From: Angiostrongylus vasorum
Taxonomy: Eukaryota; Nematoda; Chromadorea; Rhabditida; Metastrongylidae
Direction of reading: 5' to 3'
DNA: 64,000 bases
NCBI GenBank assembly: GCA_018806985.1
Contig: JADANN010000018.1
Span: 714,501-778,500 of the forward strand
Of this stretch, positions 50,001-61,299 are shown in pieces. How positions within the stretch are numbered: the first letter of the stretch is position 1; every line of letters begins with the position of its first letter. Below the pieces are notes generated by a model. It had not been told where the DNA came from, did not search any database, and saw nothing but the letters and a program-made list of their open reading frames with translations. A program made the translations under genes and the position numbers.

Positions 50001-53000
50001 TAGGATACGCTTTCAGCTTTTAGGAATCGAGAATATGAGTACAGAAATCTGAGTCCTTAGTGCAGAGACCGTAGCTACTTGAATTTGCCATTTGTGGGTA
50101 GTTGATTTGCATTATAAAAAATTCTTCTTCTACTTCATGCATGACATTCAACAAACGCGTCTAATTGCGCTTTTCTTTCGTCTACAGTTAAGAAAGTTTG
50201 GTTTAAGAAGAAGGTGGCATGAAAGGGAAAATGTTTAGACCTTCCTCTATAATTGCCTTCTCTCCTTATTGTTATGATCGCGACTGGAAATCTGAAATGA
50301 AGAATTTAGACGGACTTAGCTGTTATAAATACGGTGGATTCCGATAGTTGTTATCTCAAGGAAAAAGGTTTCAAAAAAAATAAAAAAAACAACGTGATCA
50401 TTTTTTTTGGTGTGTTTAATTTGCGCTTGATGATGGTCATCCTTTTCTGAGGATTAATCTAAGATAGAAAATGGCCAGCAGTGATAACGTTCTTCGCGAG
50501 TCGACACAATGAATTGTGGATTGTAAACGTCCATACTGATGCCGTAAATGTTTCTTGCCAGAGCCTTGTGCCCAGTGATGATAGAAGTCACGTGATTCAA
50601 TAGGATATTATATCTTCATTCATTACAGAAAAGTAGTATAGAATTCGAAGTAAGGCCGACCCTTGGGAAACCTTAGAGACCGGTATATTACTTCGTTTCT
50701 CACTGATATTTGTGAGACGTGAATCAGTGTTGGGTGCGTATGGCCCAAACGTGATGATTTGGTCGGTGATCTCTCGGGCAGTTCGATGCTTCTCTCTTTT
50801 CGGTTTCTGTCGAGAGTATCGCGGACAGTGTATCTACAGTACAGTCACAGATTTACTTTTAGTTGTTCTCATTTGGCCTGGGAGGAAGTTGTGCGAAAGT
50901 TTTTCTACGTTGAACCTAAGAGTAGTTATCGGTCTTTGTGCAGCTGTAGGAAGCTTGGTACCTCGACGGATGAAATAAACAACTCTTTCTATCTCTAGTG
51001 AATCTCATTCAAAACAAATTCCTCAGTTGGCGACAACGGTTAATTTTTCTGCGGTGCGCGTTGAAATCTGAATGCTCTTCCGTTATGCACCCGAATAGGA
51101 TCATCACTGATGCTCTTTGTTCTCAACAGCCTTTCTGTCGGTAAAAAAGACGAAGGATCACTACAGGACCCATATATCTGTGTTTGTTTAGAAATTTGGA
51201 ACTGAATTAGTAGTGAATTGCTTATAAATTACCAACTATCCTGGCCAATTCGACTTTCTGTTAACCTCGGCATTGGATTATAAATGTATCGTTTTCCTTT
51301 TCAGCAATCGCATGGTTGTTATACAGCACACCTTTACTTCCGTATAAAAGAACACATACAGTACAAAGTATTAATTAAAAGTTTTTCATATATTTCCAAC
51401 GGCATAATAGAGCTTTTCCCGCCAAATAGCCATTCGAATGGTTACAAAAAGTGTAAGAAAGCTATTCTGTCCATCAAGAGAAACCACGGAAAACAAAAAT
51501 GATTTCTATGTCGTTTGGGAAACACCTCCCATAAAAATCACGCGGTCGCGTAAGGGTCGAGGAATATTAGGGAAAAAACCTTGTTATAAAACGCCAATAA
51601 TGTGGCAACTCTAAATTGAGGTACTTGCTCGATCGAATTCATCCTGTTGCTCCATTTGTTCAAGAATCTAATGATCTACTTAAATGTACCCATAAGGAAA
51701 TATGTAGTTAAAAAACTGCGCTACTGTGTCGCGTAAGCAGTTCACCATGAAAAGAGGGCTTTCTTAAATTCGCGAAGCTTCTTCATACAAAGTGTAGATT
51801 TCGGGGTCTAAAGAACTGGTGGGAAACTTGTTAATAATAGTAGCTGACGAAGTTTTATATCCACCCCTCTCGTTAGTGAAGAGTAGCTTTGCTAATTTAA
51901 TAATCAGCATTAATTTTGGAAAGTAATCCAGTCGGGTCTGCAAACATATCCATTCACAGTGCAGATATCTCTTCCTATGTTCCGTATGCAACTGTACTAA
52001 TTTAGGCGGTTCCGGTCATCACCAACACCGTTCCACAAGACGGTACCCGTCGTCGGACAGGAGCTGCTTCAACGGCGGTGAATTAGGGGAGGTATGCTGT
52101 TGCTCGACGGATTTCTGCAACGGCTATGGATCAGCAATACGATGGATGGCCATACTGCTAATCCTTATGCTGTCCTTGGAATAGTGGATTTAACTCATGG
52201 TCTTTAACAAGCGCAATTGCAAGTTTCCATATCAACACTTGCCTAAAACACACTTTCTGAAATACTTCGACGGTGCGACAATTTAGACTCGTTGTCAAAA
52301 AGTACTTCGTTATCTCTCAGAAAATGTGTAACCTACTCTTTGTTGACAAAAAAGTGCCTACTTATGAGGTTCGTAGAAGCAATATGATATTTATACATGG
52401 TACTATAAGTCAACGATCGGATAGACGAAGACCTGATATCCAAGATGTTTTTGAAGTCTAGTTATTGCTTGTTAGCCCGTTATACTTCCATTGATCGCTG
52501 TGTTCAAGAAAATAATCGCAGTCATAATATGTAACTGCCATCCATTCCTGTGAAAGTCGAGATTTCAAGTTCTGCTACGCATTCAGCTCTATTTTAAGCT
52601 CTTCAACGCAATTAATTTTAGTCTCCATAAGCTTTTTCGATGCATCATTTCGATTTCGTGTCAGCCAACTTTGTTAGGTCATCACTACTAATAGACTGCA
52701 TATCAAACAGCCGGGAAATCACCAGGCGGCTTATAAATTTACGATAGCAGTTTCCACTTTATATTTCGCTTTTTCGGACGTAATATTCCTCGATATGGGA
52801 TAATAATCCGACGTGGTGCATTTGATTCGATTGCACATCGAATGAGTTCTGAGTTATGAGGAGACAATCGCCGCTGGCAGTTTAGCGAAGAGACGAGCAC
52901 GAATCCGAGCCACCAATGAATCTCTTCTAAATTATCGCCTTTGGATCAAGGGGTTTACGGCGCAGGATGGGCTGAAAAAATCACACACACAAAAAAAAAC

Positions 53001-53593
53001 GATTAAAAAAACGCCCATTGTCTGGAAAAAAAGTGTGTTGCTGTGTTTGTTGCTCCCTGCAGTGCAGAAATTCGACTATATCATAGCTGTCTGCGAACAG
53101 TTACGGAGCCCTTCCATAAATGACAGCGACCTGTTAGGAATAAATTTATACTACTATGATGACTCACTTTCGTAGAATTCGTACACCTTCATGGTTGTTA
53201 GGTAATCATAAGAGCACAGCAGTCAATGTCAACATTTTGACTAATTCATTCGAGGATGAATTGCACTGCTCATCGTCTGCGAATACACAAAAGACTTGTG
53301 AAGTTCATTCTAACCATTCGAATCTCAAGGCCACATTTCAAGCCTCCGTTTATTTCTGGCGTTTTGTAACCAAATTCCTGTATCTCTGAGAGTCTTCTTC
53401 GTGATGTATTATGGGTACTCTTTTCCATTTTCTCCACATTTTTCATTTCTTGAGAAGTTCCATCGTACATTATATTGATATATGTAATGCTGTCTTTGTA
53501 CCATTGAAATGAAAAAACTTTATCGTTTCAATCGTTATCGCCGAGAACCAACAGTTCATTGAAGAATAAAAAGCGGTAGTGGTTTAGAAGAAT

Positions 53594-56500
53594 CTAGCGT
53601 TTCTGAATGTAAAACACCAGTGGCTTGTTGGCAATCTCGTTATTCCTGTTCGCCTGCGCTGCATTGATGAACACCTTAAAGTCGTTCATGCAACCTCATG
53701 TTTTTTCTCTTTTTCATAGTCACAAAGGTTCGAAAGAGCTCAGTGGAAAATTGAAGTTAATATTAAGGAGTCACGGATTTCCCAGAGTATCAAAAAAACA
53801 CGAACTATAAAAAGGGATTCCAAAAAGTGCAAAGTAGTCCTAAGTACCAAGAAAGAGGGCATCTCACTAATAAATTATTTGTTTTATATGTTTAAAGCAC
53901 CATTGGCACGTAGCAAGAACAAAGAATTCATCCGATATCATACTAAACGATTTTCTGACTTACCGTTTGGCCATTGGATAAAGCTCCGTAACATTCATGA
54001 ACATGACCAAAGACGTGAAACCTGAAACTTATACTTCTTCAAACAGGCTCTTTAAAATGGCTTCTGCGTTGTGTTGTACTCTGGCTGGGTTTAATTTCAG
54101 GTAAAGAACAGCCATTGGTATAACACAAAGGTTCCGATTTGTTCGCGAGCTTTCCATGCTGATAGCTTTTTTTAACATTGTTCTTCTAGCAGGCATACAT
54201 TTGAATGTTCTGCTAGTTAATCTACAACATTCGGTTTTGGTGTTGTGATCAATTTATTGGTCCCTCTTCAGAAATGCCAAAGAATTGAAATTTCTTGAAG
54301 GTAAGATCAATGTATATTTCAACTAAACAATAGTATCCCGAGAAACATTCTATAGGACATGAAGAGCATCGTTTGTAGAAAAAATTCTGGCTTTAAAAAT
54401 GCAAGACAAAAAACCACCCTTAAAAAGGGTTCGCCGGCTGGTCACCTTAGTTCAGACTTATTTACATCCTGCGCGAACCGTGATATGATATCTTAAAAAA
54501 CGGCATTCATGAAACCTAGGTAACAATAATCAACATTTTTTTTGTGTAATTCAGCTGACATGAGCTTGGCAAAAAAGCCTTTATTCGGCTGTTTCGGCGC
54601 CTTCGCCTTCCTCAGAGCCGCGTTGATCCGAGTCGATGGTCCACAGCTGGTTGTTTTCATTACGTGAGGGTTCTTTGTCGAATCGAGTCGAATCCAATAG
54701 AGGACCCACCGCCTGAGAGGAGAAGTTAACTCGGCGGTGCTCTTTTATACAGGACAGGTGTTGACCGACTGCAGCACTCGATATGACCTACTTTAGACGA
54801 GCAATGGGTCCTAGCAGTTGGCACTTCATTTTTTTGGCATGTAGCGTAGCAATTTGTATCTTAAAAAAAGCCATGAAGAATCCCTCAAATGGATTCGACT
54901 AGGTGCAACAAAAATACCTAGCTCGCGACAACAAACAGCTGTGGAACATCGACTCAACGCGGCTCTGAGGAAGGCAAAGTCGTCTAAGCGTTAGCAGAAT
55001 AAAACTTTTACACCAACCTCATGTCAGTTCAGTCATAAAAAAGCTCTTAAATATTTTAGCGTTGATCGATTCCTGAGGGATATGCCATGCACTGCACTTC
55101 ATTAAGCATCGTTGGAGGGATTCAATGCATATCTGACCTATAGAATGACTCGCGGTGGCCTACCGATGTATTGAGTCAGCGTTGTTATCGCCGTAGATAA
55201 GCACAGTACCAATTTCCGAACGCGGAGAGATGGAAGGCTCGGTGAGCCAGGGTAGCACGATCGATTCCATGTGTATAACTTTTTATCTACTGCCTATCAT
55301 CTTTCCACAAAGATACTCAGATATCTACAGAACTTAGACCCCAGACCAGGTTCCCCGCAATTACGTTTTCCAGCGGGTCACGTGTTACACACAGCACCCC
55401 TCAGCCTTTCTCTCAGCCAGCTTTCTCAGATAGCATCGTTAGGTTAAAGAATAAGTGGGTGAGACAAAGATGGAACGAGTACCTCAGCGGTAAGATGAGC
55501 ACAAGTGGGTCCTGGGAAAGGATAATCATGGGGTCGAATCTGGCCTGGGGTCCAAGGTTTGCAAATATTCCAGCATAATTGTAGTCCCATGTGTGTTGCA
55601 GAACGCCTCTAAGCACTGTGTCATACGCGCCCCCCAGCTCAATCATGTAGGAAATTATTGACGGTCAGTTTTTAAGATAACTGAGACTATACTTAGAATT
55701 AAGATAGAAAAGTATCATAAATGCAAGAAGTCTCACTATTTCGACACACCTTGGTTTCACTCGTTCCTCAATCTCACGAAGTAGATAACGGCAACCCCAT
55801 CTTTCGTTACCAAATTTGTCCAAATATCCTGAAATCCGATAATGTCGATGCCTTAATAGATGTTTAGCTGCTGCGACTGCTTTTGTTATTAGTGAGTACT
55901 CGTGGTGTGTGCAAATGTACATCGTATAGCACAAAGTTTTCCTCCAGATGAAAGGTGTAAGATGAGAGGACTAGTTGTAAAATTAGTGGCAGTATGAATC
56001 GACTGCGTTGATTGCAGATATATACCTGTGCTTGTCCGATATTTCGAAGAACCAATGTCCAAGTAGTACCTTCAGACGCACACACGCCTTTATAACCAAT
56101 AATGTCATTATAACTACTATCATTATTATTATCATCAACATTATTAGTGCCATCACCATTACCATCACGATCGTCATTGTTATTACTATATTATTACCAT
56201 CCTCCCAACAGTTTACCACCTCATCGTGGCTGGGAGGTGTTCCTGGGTGTCGGACTGCGATGTAGAGCGGAGGGATCCGTCCCCACGGCAGGGTCTCCCA
56301 AGCTCAGAAAGAGTCCGGCGTTTCCGTCAGGAAGCCTAGCTAACAGTAAACCAATACCAGGATCTACCACTGTGCTGGTATCAAAGTCGCATGGTGGCAA
56401 ATCTCCCTCTGACCCACGAGAGCTGCGACTGCCTGTCGTGGTGACGACCTGGGGCAGACTTTGGCCTGGCTGTCCTCGGGATTCCAGGGAACCACAATGG

Positions 56501-59500
56501 CTTAGCCAGCAAATCCCCGAAAAAATGGTGATTATGCCGGGGGCCTGCACAACTAGTGATGACGGGCCGTTCAAGTATCAGGTAAGTATATTTTAGAAAC
56601 AAATACTGTGAAAAATTAACGGCTGCTCACCCAGAGCTGGTGTATGAGTGATCAGAATTTCAATACCGGATGGCAACGACCTCCACTTTTCCTCTAACTT
56701 AGGTCGAGGTGTATAGAAAGGATATCCATACAGCGGATGCCAAGAAGAGCCAAAAAAAGTCACTCCATCGATCTAAATGATAATAATGCTTAGGGAACAA
56801 ATTAACAATTCAATACGCATGTATTTATGTGGACATAATATCTAACCCCTTGGGTTTTTGAAATATCATCTGTATTAACTATCTTCCTACTGACAGAGTG
56901 ACTACAGTGTCAGTAAAGTTTGCGCCTTTTCACCTCTGTGCCTAATGAGCTTCATTTGCTCGAGGGTCAAGAACCGCATTAAATTTTTAGTTTAAGAACT
57001 CATAGAAAATCATCATCACCATGCTGGCAGTCTTCCTAGCATGTGCATGCACCTGTGTCACTCCTGTGGTCATGCACCACGTTTCCGACACATGTGGATT
57101 TCCATGTGTTGACGTATTCTACAGCAAGCATGAATTCTAGACGAGCGGCGTAACTCCATATTCTTTAGGGCGAAGTGGCATCAGAAAAGAGTCCGTTTCT
57201 CATGAACATCGTTAATTTAAAATATCACCGGAGGCTTATTCTTCCACACGCACAGTCCATATTCGTTCCCTCCAACTAATGCTTGATGTTACGATATTGA
57301 ACTAACCAGAAACCTCAAAAGGGTTTACCGCCTCATCGTGGTATTCCAGGGTGTCGGTCTGCGATGTACAGCGAGGGGATTCATCCACCCAGCAGGGTCT
57401 CCCAAGCTAAGAAGGAGACCGCCGTTTCCATCAAGAAGCCTAGCTAATAGTTACTTGCTTACTTGGATACTTGGACGGTCCATCTTCACGAGTTGTGCGG
57501 ACCCCAGCACATATGCCATTCGTTCCCTTTCCTTCGCAATCGTAGTCCATGGTGGTGGTCTTGTTCGAGCATGGTAACGCGTGCGAGTCTCATACAGTGA
57601 TCAGTAAAACAACTGCAGCTGCGGGTACAGCTGATTAACTTTGTTTACGAACACGTCCGCCCAACTTGTAGGTGGTCGTCATAGGGGACGTTTGAATTCT
57701 TTTAGAGTCCACTCCACTGTTCATTCCATCCATCTGTCGTCTGTTCTTCTAGTTGAAGCCTAGCTAATAGTAAGCCAATATCAGGATCGACCACCGTCCT
57801 AGTATCGAACTATTCGCATAGTGACAAATCTCTCTCTGATCCACAAGGGCTGCGACTTCTTGTGCTGGTGACGACCTGGTGCAAATTTTGACCAGGCTGT
57901 CTTCAGGACTCCAGGGAACCACGTTGGCTAAACCAGCAAATCTGCGTGAAGTGGAAACTATGCAGGAGCCCGTGCAACCCATGAAGAGAGGCCACCCAAG
58001 TATCCATATGTCCAAGTAACCAGAAAAAAACCTTGTAGTCTCTGGCGATCGGTACTGAGTTCTGTACTATCCTGTAGTGATATCGCTCTGTCCCAATCAG
58101 TACGTTGTTGGTAATTTTGTCATAGAAAGGTGAAGTTCTTTTCGTGAACATGTTCGAATAGAAAACCTTGTGCCACTCGCGGAAATATCTGCTTGCAGAG
58201 AACCTTCAAGATTGTTCCTGTCGATTACGTTTTTTTTCGTTGAAAATAATAAAAGTGAGCTCAAACAATCTATTGCATTAACAGTACACAACAACGATTT
58301 TCATCACAGTGCGGTTGTGACATATCGTACTGAAACGTCAAAGCACTGTGTGCTCGCCTGGTTATCCATCGAGCATATGAATGACGGCAGAATATTCAGT
58401 GCTGCAACGCTCTTCACCATTGAAGTCACACGTCGAAAGGGAGGACTGCAGGGTATCCATCCTCCTTAGGCCAATATGTGGGCATACGAAGTGGCTCTTG
58501 AAAAGTTAAGCAAAAGCACCTATTTAATATTAGGTTGTCTGCTTCGTTATGGTACTGTACATTTCGAGACTCACATAATATTGACAGAAGGACTTCTAGA
58601 ACTGTAAACTGAAGTGAATGATCTTGGTCACCAAAATAAACTATGAAAGTCACTCATTTTATCCATTCACATCAAACCTGTGGGTCCCATTATCAGATTA
58701 CTCATTTTAGACCAATCATGGCGTTAGAATCGCCAGCGATAACATTGTAGAAGCTTAGAGCACTGTACGACGAATATTGAAAAATCCGAAATTGTTTTTT
58801 TACACTCTCTCAGCCGCACAAGTACTACTTGGTCCTCAAATTGTTGAGCTTACACGAAGTTGACAAACTTATCTATTTCGGCTAACGTATCGAAGTTTTG
58901 TCTTCCTCAGAGCCGATGATCTGTGTCAGTGGTCCATAGTTGTTCGTGATCTCGATATAGCCCCCTTCGTTGTCGTACCAAGACGGGATCTTCTTCAGTG
59001 AACACCAAACGAATGAGCCATGTACACCCGGCAGTGTCCTTTTATACAGGGCTGTTGTTGTTCATAAGACTATCATATATAGTTCAACTATATCATATAG
59101 TTGATAACAGTTTGTTTTTCAATGGATAATACACCGTGTACCAGTTGGTATTATGTTAGCTGCCACAGAGCGAATAGCAAAACAATTTTCAAACTCACTG
59201 TCATTTAACCTCGGTAGTGAAATAATCAACATGTTCCTAAATTGTTGAGCTTAAATGAGGTTGATAAACTAGTCTTAATTGGATTATTAGTTGGTCGCAT
59301 TTTATTAATCCTACATTCGCTTCGAATCGTCACCACAGCTGCAGTAGATTTAGGCAACCTAGAATGGTCGTGAGATTTTAGTTGTATGATGGTGTCGTAA
59401 CAACGGTTTTTCTGGTCAGGAAAATCAAAGTTTTGTCTGTAATCCTTTTGGCAGCATGTCACCAATGAATAACTCCTCCCTCTAGTTCTGCCGAAGACTA

Positions 59501-60828
59501 AGTATACCTTGCTATCTTGCTACCTTTCAAGGTTTTCCTAGAGCGGACCAGGAGAATACTTGTTGGAAGCCTCTTTTAACCTCCCAGGTACCCTGATTCT
59601 CCGGAAGTCTATACGGATCCTTCATGAAGACGAATCACTCAGGCATCAAATTCCTAACGAAGACCGTGAAGCCTTCACTTAGCATAACTGCTTAAAGGTT
59701 GTCTCATTCTACCCATATTTCTTAAACAACATCATTATTGATTACCTTAACACCTTTATCGTGCAACCATATAACGTCCGTAAGCAGACGATAGCCTTTA
59801 GGTGTTCCATGGCCTTGGTACTGCGGTAACCGCCCATTCATTTCCTCGGAGTCGTCAAAACCCAGATCGTGGTTACCAGCCACAACGATTTTGTGTTTAT
59901 GAGGAAGGCGACCTTTATGAAAGATAAGAGACAAAATAGTACGGAAAACGAAAAAAAAGTATGCTCGGATTGGCGTGAGTCGTAAAATTCTGATCTGCTC
60001 TTCATTGGGACCGAATGAGCTAGAGATGTAGTTACGACGAAGTGCTAACGAAGTGGATATAATCAAATTAGTACGGGACAAAGCGGAAACGTACCTATAT
60101 CTTTATTAAACTTAATAAGTTCCTTTTCCGATCCGAAATTCGTAAAGTCACCAGCGTGAATCAACACGTCGCCATCAGGAATTTCCTGTAAAAAGAAACA
60201 CAGGAAGTTTTGGGAACATCTATTAAAGGATGAGACAACGACTAAAAATCCAGAAAAGTTGTCAGTGGTAACAGCTTGGCTATGAAAAAAACCGCATACC
60301 TGTGAAAGCAATCAAATGTTAAGTCCTTGAAAATAATAACAATTTAAAATATTTCAAAAACTGAAACTACCAGGTAGATGTTTCTTTGTTCAATTTCGTA
60401 ATTCGTAATGTCAATATTGCATCAAAGAATGGAACACTAAGATTAAACAGAAGATGAGGACGCGAAATGATGGAAACTATTCTGTATGAGAAGACTTTCG
60501 CGGTACAAACCTTGATTAGATGCAGCTGATTATGTGTATCCGAGATGCACACTACTTTCAGATAGGGCACTGTCGGTGGTGAGTTCACTTCGCTGGAAAA
60601 CATTTCCGAAACAACGTCGTATAATACAAGACATTTCTGATACTCGTTTTTTGCATCAAACTCAGAAATTATAGCAGTGTGTCCCAAAGAAGTCCCCTAT
60701 AAATCGAAATTGTTCCCAGATATAGGCAATTCTTACCCAAGTGAATCAAAATGAATAGGAGTTTGGATTTTATTTGATTTTATGGTATCCCAGTACTCCT
60801 CTTCGCTGTTTGGATCCACTTTTGCCAT
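53594..60828 (-). CDS. MPPED/UPF0046-type metallophosphoesterase (8 exons)
   Basis: Calcineurin-like two-metal phosphoesterase of the MPPED1/2 family, which hydrolyses phosphodiesters. Exons: 60737-60828, 60511-60696, 60095-60185, 59746-59912, 56631-56772, 55750-55828, 53964-54021, 53594-53674, about 298 residues in all. Metal motifs in order: VVCISDTHNQLH (DxH), LIHAGDFT (GD), IVVAGNHD (GNHD), EILITHTPALG (H), HVFGHVHE (GHxH). Family sequences FGSSWHPLYGYPFYTPRP and KLEEKWRSLPSGI also fit. It ends VFINAAQANRN...LVFYIQKR-stop. ATG 60826-60828 lies 2 bases after TTTCAG (trans-splicing). Phases agree from exon 2 onward. The exon 1 to 2 junction, across only 40 bases, is out by one base as read, so exon 1 or a small sequence difference needs checking. 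The 2.97-kb intron 56773-59745 holds several mobile elements. Confidence 0.9.
54583..54623 (-). ncRNA. Hammerhead-like ribozyme motif, copy 6
   Basis: Minus strand: CGGCT CTGAGGA, strong hairpin AGGCGAAGGCGCC, then GAAAC and AGCCG. Stem I CGGCT/AGCCG pairs perfectly over 5 bp. The GT of the ACGT third stem is missing, so cleavage is unlikely. Confidence 0.35.
54955..54997 (+). ncRNA. Hammerhead-like ribozyme motif, copy 7 (degenerate)
   Basis: CGGCT CTGAGGA AGGCAAAGTCGTCT followed by AAGCGTTAGC. The GAAA box has changed to TAAG; inverted partner of copy 6. Confidence 0.25.
55040..55280 (-). repeat. tRNA-derived SINE-like repeat, family A, copy 5 (head truncated)
   Basis: Contains GATTCCTGAGGGATATGCCA, ACTTCATTAAGCATCGTTGG and CTCGCGGTGGCCTACCGATG in the family order, and stops near 55280 where a family B copy begins. 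Confidence 0.7.
55265..55600. repeat. Two opposed SINE-like family B copies
   Basis: About 55265-55420 is a minus copy (TTTTTATCTACTGCCTATCA; GGGTCACGTGTTACACACAG). About 55475-55600 is a plus head copy (GTACCTCAGCGGTAAGATGA, GGTCGAATCTGGCCTGGGG). Both sit in the intron between phosphoesterase exons 55750-55828 and 53964-54021. Confidence 0.5.
56095..56205. repeat. Imperfect ATT/ATC trinucleotide tract
   Basis: A run of ATT, ATC and ACC units (such as TATCATTATTATTATCATCA). It explains the low-complexity open frames on both strands here. Confidence 0.75.
56203..56590 (+). mobile_element. Non-autonomous RTE deletion derivative, copy 3
   Basis: Full-length copy from CCTCCCAACAGTTTACCACC to GCACAACTAGTGATGACGGG, CAAGTATCAGGTAAGTATA. 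It ends about 40 bases before phosphoesterase exon 56631-56772, inside the intron downstream of that exon. Confidence 0.8.
57318..58020 (+). mobile_element. Non-autonomous RTE deletion derivative, copy 4, split by a nested insertion
   Basis: Left part 57318-57451 (TTTACCGCCTCATCGTGG ... GAAGCCTAGCTAATAGT) and right part 57755-58020 (same 17 bases, then AAGCCAATATCAGGATCGAC ... TATGTCCAAGTAACC). Removing the insert restores the order seen in copies 1-3. Confidence 0.85.
57452..57754 (-). mobile_element. 5'-truncated RTE insertion with 17-bp target duplication
   Basis: Contains only the last 300 bases of the RTE family of 30890-34138 (GAACAGACGACAGATGGATG at the right end, the 3' tail at the left). 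It is flanked by GAAGCCTAGCTAATAGT at 57435-57451 and 57755-57771. 5' truncation is the usual outcome of target-primed reverse transcription. Confidence 0.88.
58860..59060 (-). mobile_element. Partial copy of foldback element 4
   Basis: Shares with 54560-54780 the sequence order hammerhead-like motif, GTGGTCCATAGTTGTTCGTG, then TGTCCTTTTATACAGGG (a TATA-like box on the minus strand). No inverted partner arm is visible. Confidence 0.55.
58876..58916 (-). ncRNA. Hammerhead-like ribozyme motif, copy 8
   Basis: Minus strand: CGGCT CTGAGGA AGACAAAACTTC GATACGTT AGCCG. Stem I pairs perfectly (CGGCT/AGCCG); the core GAAA is GATA and the triplet is GTT. Confidence 0.33.
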
Positions 60829-60935
60829 CACTGAAATCACGTTAGGAGAGCACTTCTTTTAAAAGGAAAATGGAGATGGATCGAACTAACACGTGATAAA
60901 TAGCTTTTGTTTTCCTGCTTTTTTTTTTTTTTTTT

Positions 60936-61298
60936 TTGGAAAATGACGACTTTCAACACAACAGCTCCCAATCTGGTTTTTCAACAAATGACGATAATTT
61001 CTTAAGGATTAAAGTACCTGAAGAACGAACCTTCATGAATTCAGAGAACAGACTTTGTCCTATTGTCTTAATCGTAAATAATAGTTCTTATAGTGTCCTC
61101 TCAATTTCAAAAAATGTAAGAATTAAAGCTTTCAAAAGAGTTGATGATGAAGATGAAGCTTTTAAAATCTCCGATACGAGCACGGTAGCCGCAAGCACTA
61201 ACGATACACTTGGGAGCACTGCCGTACCCTGCTGGATGAAATTCCGCCTGTTCATTTACTCTGCTATTCAAAATATGAGCAGTGAAGCAATAGGATGA
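60936..61298 (+). CDS. Weak open frame divergent from the phosphoesterase gene
   Basis: An open frame of 120 codons runs on from a 19-base T tract (60919-60937). It has no ATG before codon 34; the sequence includes SVLSISKNVRIKAFKRVDDE and VPCWMKFRLFIYSAIQNM. An acceptor CACAACAG at about 60957-60964 could make it an internal exon. No family recognised; it may be chance sequence in the promoter-side flank of the neighbouring gene. Confidence 0.18.
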   Translation: MENDDFQHNSSQSGFSTNDDNFLRIKVPEERTFMNSENRLCPIVLIVNNSSYSVLSISKNVRIKAFKRVDDEDEAFKISDTSTVAASTNDTLGSTAVPCWMKFRLFIYSAIQNMSSEAIG

Positions 61299-61299
61299 A

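Larger units (their letters stand above)
34641..53593. other. Gene desert
   Basis: About 19 kb with no conserved domain or convincing multi-exon structure. It contains foldback elements at 35641-35846 and 46925-47065, a family B copy at 43670-43820, and short inverted copies of a CTTTCTGTTAACCTCGGCATTG-like sequence at 47068-47131 and 51247-51275. A minus-strand frame at 38587-39006 is listed separately as a weak candidate. Confidence 0.5.
54560..55015. mobile_element. Foldback element 4, long-terminal-repeat-like, with TATA box
   Basis: Inverted ends: CGCCTTCCTCAGAGCCGCG (54604-54622) against CGCGGCTCTGAGGAAGGC (54957 on); TCGATGGTCCACAGCTG against CAGCTGTGGAACATCGA. On the minus strand GTCCTGTATAAAAGAGC (54739-54755) is a TATA-like box about 120 bases before the hammerhead-like motif. 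A homologous arrangement is at 58860-59060. Confidence 0.6.

Noticed and set aside
56008..56265. Ile/Thr-rich and Met-rich frames on both strands
   Set aside because: Produced by the ATT/ATC trinucleotide tract.
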